A stretch of 64,000 bases of DNA from Nitrincola iocasae (lineage in GTDB: Bacteria; Pseudomonadota; Gammaproteobacteria; Pseudomonadales; Balneatricaceae): NCBI RefSeq assembly GCF_008727795.1, contig NZ_CP044222.1:1302001-1366000 (forward strand). The letters are read 5' to 3'. The notes beneath the pieces are model-generated. The model was given only the letters and a program-made list of their open reading frames with translations. It was not told where the DNA came from and made no database searches. The position numbers and the translations under genes are program-made. Shown here in pieces: positions 50,565 to 60,082 of this stretch (position 1 is its first letter; each line of letters begins with the position of its first letter).

Positions 50565-50598
50565 AATTGACGTAATTAGAAAAATTGATGTAATCAGA
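50565..50598 (+). repeat. two tandem 16-bp direct repeats upstream of the diguanylate cyclase gene
   Basis: AATTGACGTAATTAGA and AATTGATGTAATCAGA, 14 of 16 identical, start 18 bp apart and end 18 nt before the GTG start codon. The spacing of under two helical turns places both on a similar face of the DNA, as in tandem regulator sites. They also overlap the leader of the transcript. Confidence 0.5.
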
Positions 50599-50615
50599 CA
50601 AAGAAGAGGCTTGTT

Positions 50616-51656
50616 GTGAACGCAAACCCCCATCTGCTTGATCGCCTCGCTACCCTGACATCGATACGTGATCTGGAACTGCTGGAATTCAGTTTGTTGA
50701 AAACTGTTTATGAACTGTTTCGACCTGAGCAGGTAATGATGCTCAAGTATGACTCAGACGGAGATGTCCGCTTCACTATGCGATATGGACACGATGGTTG
50801 CCATGAAAGTAATCGTACAGTCCGTAGTAAAGAACCGGAGCAACCCGAGGTGTTCAGTGCACTGCGTATGGCACGTCGTATCAGTGCTCCGTATCATTCC
50901 CGGTTAGTGAATGGCAATAGCTTGTCAGCCTACCCGGCCCTGGATTTTCAGGTGTTGAGTGTATGTCTGGTGATAGAGGCCCGGCGTCCTGCGACACCTA
51001 ATGATGTTCGCTTAATTCAAGGGCTTTTGCAGATCTATCGTAATTTCTGTGAGTTAATTGAAGATGCCCAGCGTGATCAGTTGACCGGGTTGTTAAACCG
51101 CAAAACCTTTGATGAAAGTATCCAGCGCGTAATCGGCATGTCAGCCACAGCGGCGTATCCGTTTGTGGATGATGAGCGTCGTCAGCAAGCCGATACTGAT
51201 ATCAGTTATTGGTTAGGTCTGATCGATATTGATAATTTTAAACTGGTTAATGACAACCTGGGGCATATCTACGGGGACGAGGTGTTGTTGCTTCTCTCAC
51301 AGATCATGCGCGATATTTTTCGTGAAAGTGACTTGCTGTTTCGTTTCGGTGGAGAGGAATTTGTCGTCATTACTGAAAATGTTGATATGGAAGGTGCCAG
51401 AACAGCATTTGAGCGTTTTCGTCAAGCGGTTGCCGCTTTTGAATTTCCGCAGGTTGGGCGGGTTACTGTGAGTTTTGGGGCAGTGGAAGTACATCCCGGC
51501 GATGTAGTACATGCATTGCTGGATCGGGCGGATAAAGCACTCTATTTTGCTAAACATCATGGTAAAAACCGTGTTTGCTTCTATGATGAATTGTTAGCGC
51601 AGGGACAAATCCAACCTGCACGAAGTTTTGTAAATAATGAAGCCGAGTTGTTTTGA
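50616..51656 (+). CDS. GAF-like plus GGDEF diguanylate cyclase
   Basis: 346 residues from a GTG with AGAGG upstream. Residues about 1-140 look like a degenerate GAF-type sensor (ELLEFSLLKTVYELFRPEQV). A short helix and the DxLTGLLNRKTF start of the GGDEF domain follow near residue 153. FRFGGEEFVVI near residue 244 carries the active GGEEF, and RESD five residues before it is the inhibitory c-di-GMP site. An insertion of about 25 residues (YPFVDDERRQQADTD) sits between the first helix and the DIDNFK strand, longer than usual. Cytoplasmic, ligand unknown. Confidence 0.9.
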   Translation: MNANPHLLDRLATLTSIRDLELLEFSLLKTVYELFRPEQVMMLKYDSDGDVRFTMRYGHDGCHESNRTVRSKEPEQPEVFSALRMARRISAPYHSRLVNGNSLSAYPALDFQVLSVCLVIEARRPATPNDVRLIQGLLQIYRNFCELIEDAQRDQLTGLLNRKTFDESIQRVIGMSATAAYPFVDDERRQQADTDISYWLGLIDIDNFKLVNDNLGHIYGDEVLLLLSQIMRDIFRESDLLFRFGGEEFVVITENVDMEGARTAFERFRQAVAAFEFPQVGRVTVSFGAVEVHPGDVVHALLDRADKALYFAKHHGKNRVCFYDELLAQGQIQPARSFVNNEAELF

Positions 51657-51678
51657 TATACATAACAGGAAAGGTGCA

Positions 51679-52176
51679 ATGACACAGATACAAGATGACA
51701 CAGTCGTCAGTTTTTTTTACACGCTACGTAATGCTGAAGGTGAAGTGCTTGAGACAAATGAAATTGATCGGCCTATGGTCTATCTGCACGGGCACAATAA
51801 TATGATTCCGGGGCTTGAAGCGGCTATGTTGGGTAAACAGGCTGGCGATAGTTTCGATGTGACGCTGCGACCTGAAGAAGCTTATGGTGAACGGCAAGAT
51901 GACCAGCAGATCAAAGTGCCGGTTAAACATTTACAGGGTTTGCCTAAGGGAGTGCGAAGCTGGAAAGCCGGTATGGTAGCGCTGGTAGAGACTGATCAGG
52001 GACCACGGCATGTCACCATATTGAAACCTGGACGCTTTATGGTTCAGGTGGATACCAATCATCCGCTTGCGGGTCAGACTCTTAGCTATGCTATACGGAT
52101 TGACTCCTTGCGTCAGGCGGAAGCTGATGAGCTTGCTCATGGGCACGCACACGGTCCGGACGGACATCATCATTGA
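51679..52176 (+). CDS. SlyD-type FKBP peptidyl-prolyl isomerase
   Basis: 165 residues from ATG 51679 (AGGAAAGG upstream); an earlier in-frame start is inside the GGDEF gene. VVSFFYTLRNAEGEVLETN near 9, MVYLHGHNNMIPGLEAAMLG near 32 and RPEEAYGERQDD near 65 define the FKBP domain with an IF (insert-in-flap) chaperone domain (KVPVKHLQGLP). The His-rich tail HGHAHGPDGHHH fits metal binding, as in E. coli SlyD, which delivers nickel to hydrogenase. Cytoplasmic folding helper. Confidence 0.93.
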   Translation: MTQIQDDTVVSFFYTLRNAEGEVLETNEIDRPMVYLHGHNNMIPGLEAAMLGKQAGDSFDVTLRPEEAYGERQDDQQIKVPVKHLQGLPKGVRSWKAGMVALVETDQGPRHVTILKPGRFMVQVDTNHPLAGQTLSYAIRIDSLRQAEADELAHGHAHGPDGHHH

Positions 52177-52305
52177 TTTGAACCCTGGGTTTGCTGTCTC
52201 TAGAATTTTTGATTATTCGCGTATGAAAATATGCAGTATCTAGTGAAACCATATAGCATTTAAGGTTATAGTGCGTTTAATTTAGAACTAATCCTGGAGC
52301 ATTCC

Positions 52306-52671
52306 ATGGGGAAATCCATACTGACTGTTGATGATTCGGCATCTATTCGACAGATGGTCAGCTTTACACTTAAAGGTGCCGGCTACACCATCACAGAAGC
52401 GGTAGATGGCAAGCAGGGGCTGGAAAAAGCTCAGGCAGGACGCTTTGATCTGATTCTGACCGATCAGAACATGCCTAATATGGATGGGCTGACTCTGATT
52501 AAAAGCCTACGAGCGTTGCCAGCTTATCGTTCTGTTCCCATTCTGGTACTAACGACTGAAGCAGGCGATACCATGAAGTCACAGGGTCGAGCTGCCGGTG
52601 CGACCGGTTGGCTGGTTAAGCCCTTTGATCCTCAGAAACTGATCGAGGTTGTACGCAAGGTGATCGGTTGA
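52306..52671 (+). CDS. cheY: chemotaxis response regulator CheY
   Basis: 121 residues, a single receiver domain. Acidic pocket D9-D10, phospho-acceptor D53 (LILTDQNMPNMDG), switch Thr in LVLTTEAG near 84 and Lys in WLVKPFDP near 107. First gene of the chemotaxis operon, 22 nt before cheA. The preceding 129-bp gap shows no recognisable FliA (sigma-28) promoter. RBS GGAG. Confidence 0.95.
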   Translation: MGKSILTVDDSASIRQMVSFTLKGAGYTITEAVDGKQGLEKAQAGRFDLILTDQNMPNMDGLTLIKSLRALPAYRSVPILVLTTEAGDTMKSQGRAAGATGWLVKPFDPQKLIEVVRKVIG

Positions 52672-52693
52672 ATCTGCGATAGGAAGTGGCAGC

Positions 52694-54859
52694 ATGAATA
52701 TAGATCTAAGTCAGTTTCATCAGGTATTTATTGATGAGGCCTACGAACATCTTGGCACCATGGAGCAACTGCTGCTGGCACTTGATGTTGAAGACCCCAG
52801 CCTGGAAGATCTTAATGCTATTTTTCGGGCGGCCCATTCAATCAAAGGTGGCAGTGGTACTTTTGGCTTTAGTGATATTGCCTCTCTGACCCATGCCCTG
52901 GAAACTCTGCTAGATAAGCTGCGTAAGCAAACTTTGGCGGTCACTGATGAGATGATCTCCGCCTTCCTGAGCTGCTGTGATCTGCTCAGTGCCATGCTGG
53001 AAGCGCATCAGGATGGCTCGCCGGTCGATGAGGCACAGATTGAAGTGGTTCGGGCCGAACTACTCAGGCTGGGTGATGAAAGTGTCGTCCTCGCTGAGCC
53101 ACCTGCTGCTTCAGAAACAACCTATGCAGAAATTGAATCAGTGACTGCGCCGATCTGGCTGATAGATTTGCATCCTCAAAGTGATATCTTTTCCGGAGCT
53201 GCTTCCATTGATGCAGTCAGTGAAGACCTGGCAGCGCTGGGTCAGCTTAGTGTCATCAATCAACAACCCAATAGTCACATATCCTGGCGGCTGCAGGGCC
53301 CGGAAGATCCTGATGTTATCAGTGAAATTTTCGCTTTTATATGCCAGCCATCAGAGGTCACTATTCAGCCCGAGCTCAGGGACGATGCCGTTGAAGAAGA
53401 TGAGGGTTTTGGCTTTTTTGTTGATGAGGCCGAGCTACCAGCGCAACAGGCTCAGAATGAGGCTGAGCAGGGTTTTGGTTTTTTTGTAGAGCTAGATGAA
53501 TTGCCCGCCAACCAGGCTGCAGCTCAGGAGCAACAGCAAGGTTATGGTTTTTTTGTGGATGAGGCCAGTTTGCCGGTAGCCTCTTCGTCAGCGGATGCCA
53601 TCTCAAATCAGCCGATGCAGAAGTCCCAGGTCTCCCTGGCTCAAAAAAACCGTTCAGAGACTCCCAAACATCAAGCTGAAACATCGATCAGAGTCGGCGT
53701 TGAAAAAGTTGATCAGTTGATTAATCTGGTCGGCGAACTGGTGATAACACGCTCAATGTTGGCTCAGTCAGCGTCACAGTTGGATTCGGTGGAGTATGAA
53801 TCGATACATAACGGTCTGGTTAATTTAGAGCGTAACTCCCGCGATTTGCAGGAAGCGGTGATGTCTATTCGCATGTTACCGATTAACTTTGTGTTTGGGC
53901 GCTTTCCACGTGTTGTGCGTGATTTAACTCAGAAAATGCATAAAAAAGTGCGCTTAAAGTTGGTAGGTGAGGAAACTGAACTGGATAAGGGGCTGATTGA
54001 AAAACTTGCTGATCCACTGACCCATCTACTGCGCAACAGTATTGATCATGGTATTGAAACGCCAGAAATACGGCGAGCTGCTGGGAAGCCTGAAGAGGGG
54101 ACGATTACACTCAGTGCCAGCCATCAGGGTGGCAGTATTCTGGTAGAAATTGTGGATGATGGGGCTGGGTTGAACCGCGAAAAACTGCTGGAAAAGGCCC
54201 GCGAGAAAAATCTAGCCATATCGGAAAATCCTACAGATAAAGAAGTCTGGCAGTTAATTTTTGCACCCGGGTTTTCAACCGCCAAAGAGGTGACCGATGT
54301 CTCTGGGCGGGGTGTGGGGATGGATGTAGTGCAGCGTAATATTGCAGAGATGAAAGGGCAGGTTGAGATTGAATCTATACCTGGTGTCGGCACGACTATT
54401 GGTTTGCGCCTGCCTTTAACTCTGGCCATTCTGGACGGTATGACGCTACGGGTTGGTAAGGAAATTTTCATCTTGCCACTGACGCGTATTCTTGAATCCT
54501 TTCAGCCTGAACCAGAGCAGTTGAAAACGGTTTCAGGTAAAGGCCGGGTTGTGCAGATGCGCGGTGAGTACCTGCCGTTACTGGAGCTATATAAAACGTT
54601 GAATCTGGAACCCGAGGTCACTGAACCTGAAAAAGGTATTCTGGTGGTGGTCGAGACCAACAGCGACAAGGTGGCGCTATTTGTAGATGAGTTGATAGCA
54701 CAGCAGCAAGTGGTGATTAAAAGTCTGGAAACACACTATCGCAAGGTGGATGGAATCTCCGGTGCAACCATCATGGGTGACGGGCGTGTGGCACTTATTC
54801 TTGATATCGACAAACTGGCGCGTATGCACAGCACAGATAACCAGTTGCAGAAGGGTTGA
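52694..54859 (+). CDS. cheA: chemotaxis histidine kinase CheA
   Basis: 721 residues. P1 Hpt domain with phospho-His H48 (RAAHSIKGGSGTFGF). A P2-like domain is at about 150-225 (WLIDLHPQSDIFSG). A linker with three copies of a G-[FY]-GFFV-[DE] motif near residues 238, 260 and 283 follows. P3 starts at SIRVGVEKVDQLINLVGEL near 330. The P4 ATPase (LLRNSIDHGIE; DVSGRGVGMDVV) and P5 CheW-like domain (GKEIFILPLTRILESF) complete it. It phosphorylates CheY and CheB in response to the MCPs. The linker motif is unusual and may be a docking site for partners. Confidence 0.96.
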   Translation: MNIDLSQFHQVFIDEAYEHLGTMEQLLLALDVEDPSLEDLNAIFRAAHSIKGGSGTFGFSDIASLTHALETLLDKLRKQTLAVTDEMISAFLSCCDLLSAMLEAHQDGSPVDEAQIEVVRAELLRLGDESVVLAEPPAASETTYAEIESVTAPIWLIDLHPQSDIFSGAASIDAVSEDLAALGQLSVINQQPNSHISWRLQGPEDPDVISEIFAFICQPSEVTIQPELRDDAVEEDEGFGFFVDEAELPAQQAQNEAEQGFGFFVELDELPANQAAAQEQQQGYGFFVDEASLPVASSSADAISNQPMQKSQVSLAQKNRSETPKHQAETSIRVGVEKVDQLINLVGELVITRSMLAQSASQLDSVEYESIHNGLVNLERNSRDLQEAVMSIRMLPINFVFGRFPRVVRDLTQKMHKKVRLKLVGEETELDKGLIEKLADPLTHLLRNSIDHGIETPEIRRAAGKPEEGTITLSASHQGGSILVEIVDDGAGLNREKLLEKAREKNLAISENPTDKEVWQLIFAPGFSTAKEVTDVSGRGVGMDVVQRNIAEMKGQVEIESIPGVGTTIGLRLPLTLAILDGMTLRVGKEIFILPLTRILESFQPEPEQLKTVSGKGRVVQMRGEYLPLLELYKTLNLEPEVTEPEKGILVVVETNSDKVALFVDELIAQQQVVIKSLETHYRKVDGISGATIMGDGRVALILDIDKLARMHSTDNQLQKG

Positions 54860-54868
54860 GGTGAAATT

Positions 54869-55360
54869 ATGACAGAAGAAACACAGGATAACCCATTACT
54901 AAATCAAGCCGGGGAGTACCTGACATTTACTCTGGGCGACGAAGAGTATGCTATCGATATCCTCAAAGTACAGGAAATTCGCGGCTATGATGCTGTCACC
55001 CGTATTGCCAACACACCAGACTACATAAAAGGTGTGATCAACATGCGCGGGGTCATCGTGCCGGTTGTCGATATGCGCCTGAAGTTTCATTTGGGTAATG
55101 CTACTTATGATCAATTCACTGTGATGATTATTCTCAACCTGGGCCAGCGAATTGTCGGTATGGTGGTCGACTCAGTATCTGACGTGGTGGCATTGAAGCT
55201 GGATGAAATACGTCCCGCTCCCGATTTCGGTGCCAGTTTTGACACCCAGTATCTATTAGGTCTAGCCACCGTGGGTGAGCGCATGGCTATAGTCGTGGAT
55301 ATAGAGAAACTGATGACCAGCCAGGAAATGGGTTTGATCGATCAGCTAGCCGGCGTGTAG
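54869..55360 (+). CDS. cheW: chemotaxis coupling protein CheW
   Basis: 163 residues. A CheW beta-barrel with YLTFTLGDEEYAIDILKVQEI near 18, INMRGVIVPVVDMRLKF near 58 and VDSVSDVVAL near 100. It links receptors to the CheA P5 domain in signalling arrays. RBS GAGGTG; 9 nt after cheA. Confidence 0.95.
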   Translation: MTEETQDNPLLNQAGEYLTFTLGDEEYAIDILKVQEIRGYDAVTRIANTPDYIKGVINMRGVIVPVVDMRLKFHLGNATYDQFTVMIILNLGQRIVGMVVDSVSDVVALKLDEIRPAPDFGASFDTQYLLGLATVGERMAIVVDIEKLMTSQEMGLIDQLAGV

Positions 55361-55376
55361 ATTTCAGGAGAAAAGA

Positions 55377-57758
55377 ATGAGAAATATCAGTGTCAAAGCC
55401 CGGTTGATTTTTGTCATCGGTCTATTGTCAGTCTTGCTGATTACAATCGGTGCCATGGGGCTCAATGGCATGCAAAGCGCTGCGTTGCGCTTGGAAACAG
55501 TATTTGACGATCGTCTGATTCCTTCACACCAACTGGCTGATATCGAATACATGATGCAACGCAATATCATCGAGTTGCAACTGGCGGGAATGCATGATCC
55601 GCGTCTCGAAGAACATACCCTGCATAATCATGAAATCCAGCAGCATACTGACCGGGTACGCGAGAATATTGAGGCGATTACCCAAACCTGGGACGCCTAC
55701 ATGCAGACTTACCTGACACCCGAGGAGCGCACTCTGGCTGAGGGGTTTGCCGAAGCCCGACGTGATTTTGTACAAAACGGTCTGTTGGTGGCCGTAGATC
55801 TATTTGAAGACAGCCGCTTTCGTCAGGGTAATATGCATATGATCCGTGTCGTTAACCCTGCATTCAATAAGGCTTATGATCTGGCAACAGCGTTGCTGGA
55901 CCTGCAGGCGATAGTTGCCGAACAGGAGTATCATACCGCATTGTCTGAGTATGACCGTACTCGGAATACCATCATAGCGATGATTGTGGTGGGTGTGTTG
56001 TTGTCCGCGCTCATCGGTTGGTTACTGATTCGTGCGATTGTTAATCCACTTAATCGCACTGTTGGCTATTTTGGACATATCGCCGAAGGTAAGCTGGATA
56101 ATGTTATTAGAGTGGATAACCATGACGAGATAGGGAAAGTGCTGCTGTCATTAGACAGCATGCAAGCCAAGCTAAACATAGATATTACTGAAGCCAGGCG
56201 TGTAGCTGATATTAATTTGCGGATTAAAAATGCACTCGACAGCGTATCTGCCAATGTGATGGTTGCAGATGCCGGTTTTGAAATCATCTATATGAACCCG
56301 GCGGTGCTGGATATGTTCCGTACGGCGGCAGATGATATCCGTCAGGATTTACCACGTTTTGATGTAGAAAATCTGGTCGGTAACAGTATCGATCTCTTCC
56401 ACAAAAATCCTGCCCACCAGCGTCAGATGTTGTCAGTCTTGCAGGATAAGCATGAAACAACCGTGCATCTTGGCGGCCGTACTTTCGACCTGGTAGCCAA
56501 TCCGATCTTTAATGACGAAGGAGACCGCTTGGGATCCGTTGTAGAATGGAAAGATCGTACCGAGGAGGTTGTTGTCGAAAGAAGTGTGACCGATCTGGTT
56601 GAAAAGGCAACACAGGGTGATTTTAGCGCGCGTATTGAGTCAGAAGGCCTACAGGGATTTTTTAAGCGTCTGGGTGAAGGCGTCAACAGGTTGATGACAG
56701 TGACTGACACGGGTTTGCGGGAAGTGATGCGCGTCATGAATCACCTCTCAAAAGGTGAGTTGACTGAGCAGGTCACCGGTGATTATCGCGGTGCCTTTGG
56801 CGAACTGCAAGCGAGTACCAATTCGACAGTTGAACATCTGAAATCATTGGTGAGCGAGATCAAACAGTCCGTGGATGCAATTAACACCGCTGCACAGGAA
56901 ATAGCCGCCGGAAACACCGATTTGTCACAGCGTACCGAAGAACAGGCTTCCAGTCTGGAGGAAACTGCATCCAGTCTGGAAGAATTAACCTCGACTGTTC
57001 GGCAAAATGCGGATAACGCACGTCAGGCGAATCAGCTGGTTCAAAGCGCTGCCCGGGTAGCTGAAAGTGGTGGTGAAAAAGCCCGTCGAGTGGTTAAAAC
57101 CATGGATGCAATCAGTGAAAGCTCGAGCAAAATTGCTGATATCACCACGCTGATCGATGGCATCGCTTTCCAGACCAATATTTTGGCATTGAATGCAGCT
57201 GTTGAAGCAGCTCGCGCCGGAGAGCAGGGGCGTGGTTTCGCTGTGGTTGCCGGCGAAGTACGGTCACTGGCACAGCGATCAGCGGCTGCAGCTAAAGAAA
57301 TCAAAGAGTTGATTAGTCGTTCAGTGGATATAGTTCATGAGGGCAGCGACCTGGTGACTGAAACCGGCAAAACCATCGAAGAGATTGTTATTTCGGTTAA
57401 ACGAGTAACAGATTTGATGGGTGAGATTTCAGCGGCTTCGGAAGAGCAGAGTCAAGGAATTGAACAGGTGAATCAGGCGGTTACCCAAATGGATGATGTC
57501 ACTCAGCAGAATGCTGCATTGGTAGAAGAGGCGGCTGCGGCTGCGGAGTCTCTGGAAGAGCAAGCTGGCTCTTTGGCGACCTCAGTGGCCGTGTTTAAAC
57601 TGGATGAGCAGCCTGTATTGATGCGCCAGACTCCAAGGTTACAAGCTGCTCGTGCACCGGCAAAAACAGCAAGAGTAAAACCTGGTCTAGCTAAACCAGC
57701 CAAACGCTTAGCGTCTCCTCCCAACAGACCCAATGGGGATGAGTGGGAAGAGTTCTAA
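55377..57758 (+). CDS. methyl-accepting chemotaxis protein with 4-helix sensor, PAS and WEEF tail
   Basis: 793 residues. Membrane helices near 10-28 and 193-215 frame a four-helix-bundle periplasmic sensor (YMMQRNIIELQLAGMHD). A HAMP domain follows, then a PAS domain near 280-395 (VMVADAGFEIIYMNPAVLDM), a second HAMP-like segment and the MCP hairpin (IAFQTNILALNAAVEAARAG near 597). It ends in DEWEEF, the xWxxF pentapeptide type that tethers CheR; McpB/Aer2 of Pseudomonas aeruginosa Che2 ends GWEEF. RBS AGGAG. Ligand unknown; the PAS could bind haem or a small molecule. Confidence 0.93.
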   Translation: MRNISVKARLIFVIGLLSVLLITIGAMGLNGMQSAALRLETVFDDRLIPSHQLADIEYMMQRNIIELQLAGMHDPRLEEHTLHNHEIQQHTDRVRENIEAITQTWDAYMQTYLTPEERTLAEGFAEARRDFVQNGLLVAVDLFEDSRFRQGNMHMIRVVNPAFNKAYDLATALLDLQAIVAEQEYHTALSEYDRTRNTIIAMIVVGVLLSALIGWLLIRAIVNPLNRTVGYFGHIAEGKLDNVIRVDNHDEIGKVLLSLDSMQAKLNIDITEARRVADINLRIKNALDSVSANVMVADAGFEIIYMNPAVLDMFRTAADDIRQDLPRFDVENLVGNSIDLFHKNPAHQRQMLSVLQDKHETTVHLGGRTFDLVANPIFNDEGDRLGSVVEWKDRTEEVVVERSVTDLVEKATQGDFSARIESEGLQGFFKRLGEGVNRLMTVTDTGLREVMRVMNHLSKGELTEQVTGDYRGAFGELQASTNSTVEHLKSLVSEIKQSVDAINTAAQEIAAGNTDLSQRTEEQASSLEETASSLEELTSTVRQNADNARQANQLVQSAARVAESGGEKARRVVKTMDAISESSSKIADITTLIDGIAFQTNILALNAAVEAARAGEQGRGFAVVAGEVRSLAQRSAAAAKEIKELISRSVDIVHEGSDLVTETGKTIEEIVISVKRVTDLMGEISAASEEQSQGIEQVNQAVTQMDDVTQQNAALVEEAAAAAESLEEQAGSLATSVAVFKLDEQPVLMRQTPRLQAARAPAKTARVKPGLAKPAKRLASPPNRPNGDEWEEF

Positions 57759-57788
57759 GTATACGAGTTACAAACAAGGGGATCGGCA

Positions 57789-60029
57789 ATGACAATTAAA
57801 GCTAAAATATCCGCAGGTTTTGCTGCAGTAGCACTGATCTCTCTGCTGCTTGGCAGTCTGGGCTACTGGGGGGCTGTTCGCAGTGAAGCGAGCATTGCCG
57901 AACTGGGTGAACGACGCCTGCCAGCAGTGCAGACTGTGTTGGAAATGCAGGTGGCTCTGAACAATGTAGTGACTGGTTTCAGAACGCTAATGGATCAAAG
58001 TGCTGATACGGCGGCACGTAATCGCCAGTATCAGGTCATTGCGGATAGTCGTGAAGTCTATCGGGCCCTGGTAAATCGTTACGATGCTTTGCCAAAGTCT
58101 GCCGAAGAGGAGCGCGCCTGGCAGGTATTTCAAACTACCCTGCCAGACTGGCTGGCAGCAAATAACGAGATAGCCGTGTTACATCAGGAGCTGGATGAAC
58201 TGCGTATTGCTAACCCTCAGGCCTTTGTCGGTGATCTTCAAGACCGCATTGCCGAAGCAACCATGGGTGAGACCCTGCGCTACCAGGAAGCAGCATTTAC
58301 TGCATTGGATCAGGTGGTGCGGTTGAACATGAATGCAGCCGCTAGCCAGGTTGAATTCGGTATCAATCAGGCGGCATTATTAAAAACCATCAGCCTGCTG
58401 GCAATGTTGATAGGGGTTATTCTGTCTGCCGGACTGGGCTTTATCATCACGCGTGGTATTACACGTCCTTTGACTCTTATGGTCAATGCAGTTGAGCGTG
58501 TTCGCGATAGTGGCAATTTCAATGAGCAAGTCAACTATACCCAGAAGGATGAGATTGGTCAGGTTATTCGTGCATTCAACACCTTGCTGAGTTCGCAAAA
58601 GCATGCCCTTGAAGAGGCTAACACTACCATCGAAGCCCTGGCTTCAGGTGATTTTAACGCCCGCATTCAGGGGGAGTATGCCGGCGATCTTGATGCGTTG
58701 AAGACCGGTATCAACAGTAGTGCAGAGACGATTCGTCTGACTATGGATGAATTATCCAAGGTGATGCAGGCTATCCGTCAGGGCGAGTTTGGTGTGTCGA
58801 TTAATCCGGCACTGGTTCGCGGTGACTATCGACTCATGCTCGAAAATGCCGCTCATGGCATGCAGTCGCTTAAACGCAGTGTCGATTCTGTCGTGCAGGT
58901 TATGACTCAGGTAGCTGAGGGACAGTTTGGAGCTCGTGTTGATGCGGATGCTTCCGGTGAAATGCTGAAATTGAAAAATATGATTAATCAGTCAGTGTCT
59001 GCGCTGGAAACAGCATTCATGGAAATTCAACGGGTAATGCAGGCGTTGGCTAAAGGGGATTTGACTGAGCAGGTTCAAGGTCAATATCCAGGAGACTTGG
59101 GGACACTGGCCGATGCGGCCAATACCACGGTGGTACAGTTGTCGGATGTCATCCAACAAATTCACCAGTCTGTAGGAAATGTGAATACGGCAGCTACCGA
59201 AATTTCAGCGGGCAATACCGATTTATCTCAGCGTACCGAAGAACAGGCATCCAGCCTTGAGGAAACGGCTTCCAGTATGGAAGAGCTGACGAGTACGGTA
59301 AAACAAAATGCCGATAATGCCCGTCAGGCTAATCAGTTGGCAGGACAAGCTAACCGAGTTGCCGAAGCGGGTGGAAGCAAGGTTCAGGAGGCTGTGGCGA
59401 CCATGCATGAGCTGACAGCCAGTTCTGAAAAAATCACCAATATCATCAGCGTGATTGACGGGATTGCTTTCCAAACCAACATACTCGCCTTGAATGCGGC
59501 TGTTGAAGCGGCCCGGGCGGGTGAGCAAGGGCGTGGTTTTGCTGTAGTTGCCGGAGAAGTCAGAACTCTGGCTCAGCGTTCAGCTGCCGCTGCTAAAGAA
59601 ATTCAGTCGCTGATTAAAGAAGACGCCGGAATTGTAGAAAATGGCAGTCGCTTGGTCCGCGAAGCTGGCGTATCAATGGATGAAATTGTGCAATCAGTGA
59701 AGCGTGTAACCGACATCATGGCTGAAATATCGGCAGCATCTGAAGAGCAAAGCCAGGGTATTGAACAGATCAATCAGGCTATTACACAGATGGACGATGT
59801 TACCCAGCAAAATGCGGCGCTGGTAGAAGAGGCTGCTGCCGCTGCTGAGTCTCTGGAGGATCAAGCCGCTTCCTTATCGCAGGCGGTTTCCGTATTCAAG
59901 ATGAATCTGTCTGACAGGCAAGCCGTGCGGCCACCCAAACTGCAGGCAAATCCTGTAAACAAACGACCGGCTACCATTAAACACCTGCCACATGCTGGAA
60001 CGTCAGAAGATGAGTGGGAGGAGTTCTAA
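57789..60029 (+). CDS. methyl-accepting chemotaxis protein with multiple HAMP repeats and WEEF tail
   Basis: 746 residues. Membrane helices near 10-28 and 200-222 with a ~170-residue periplasmic helical sensor. Then three tandem HAMP/HAMP-like units occupy about 222-460 (RGITRPLTLMVNAVERVRDS; ALASGDFNARIQGEYAGDLD; QVAEGQFGARVDADASGEM). The MCP hairpin is FQTNILALNAAVEAARAGEQ near 561, and the tail is DEWEEF. Shares its cytoplasmic half with the neighbouring MCP (SAGNTDLSQRTEEQASSLEE), so the pair arose by duplication with exchange of the sensory half. No PAS here. Confidence 0.93.
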   Translation: MTIKAKISAGFAAVALISLLLGSLGYWGAVRSEASIAELGERRLPAVQTVLEMQVALNNVVTGFRTLMDQSADTAARNRQYQVIADSREVYRALVNRYDALPKSAEEERAWQVFQTTLPDWLAANNEIAVLHQELDELRIANPQAFVGDLQDRIAEATMGETLRYQEAAFTALDQVVRLNMNAAASQVEFGINQAALLKTISLLAMLIGVILSAGLGFIITRGITRPLTLMVNAVERVRDSGNFNEQVNYTQKDEIGQVIRAFNTLLSSQKHALEEANTTIEALASGDFNARIQGEYAGDLDALKTGINSSAETIRLTMDELSKVMQAIRQGEFGVSINPALVRGDYRLMLENAAHGMQSLKRSVDSVVQVMTQVAEGQFGARVDADASGEMLKLKNMINQSVSALETAFMEIQRVMQALAKGDLTEQVQGQYPGDLGTLADAANTTVVQLSDVIQQIHQSVGNVNTAATEISAGNTDLSQRTEEQASSLEETASSMEELTSTVKQNADNARQANQLAGQANRVAEAGGSKVQEAVATMHELTASSEKITNIISVIDGIAFQTNILALNAAVEAARAGEQGRGFAVVAGEVRTLAQRSAAAAKEIQSLIKEDAGIVENGSRLVREAGVSMDEIVQSVKRVTDIMAEISAASEEQSQGIEQINQAITQMDDVTQQNAALVEEAAAAAESLEDQAASLSQAVSVFKMNLSDRQAVRPPKLQANPVNKRPATIKHLPHAGTSEDEWEEF

Positions 60030-60082
60030 ACCTGAAAGAGGCTTATGAGTCAGAATCAACTTATTTAGGGAACAGGTGGCCT

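Noticed and set aside
52177..52305. FliA (sigma-28) promoter before cheY
   Set aside because: No TAAA-N15-GCCGATAA-like sequence is present in the gap.
55377..60029. Recent tandem duplication of the two MCP genes
   Set aside because: Similarity is limited to the cytoplasmic signalling half; sensor halves differ in architecture, so this is not a recent duplication of whole genes.
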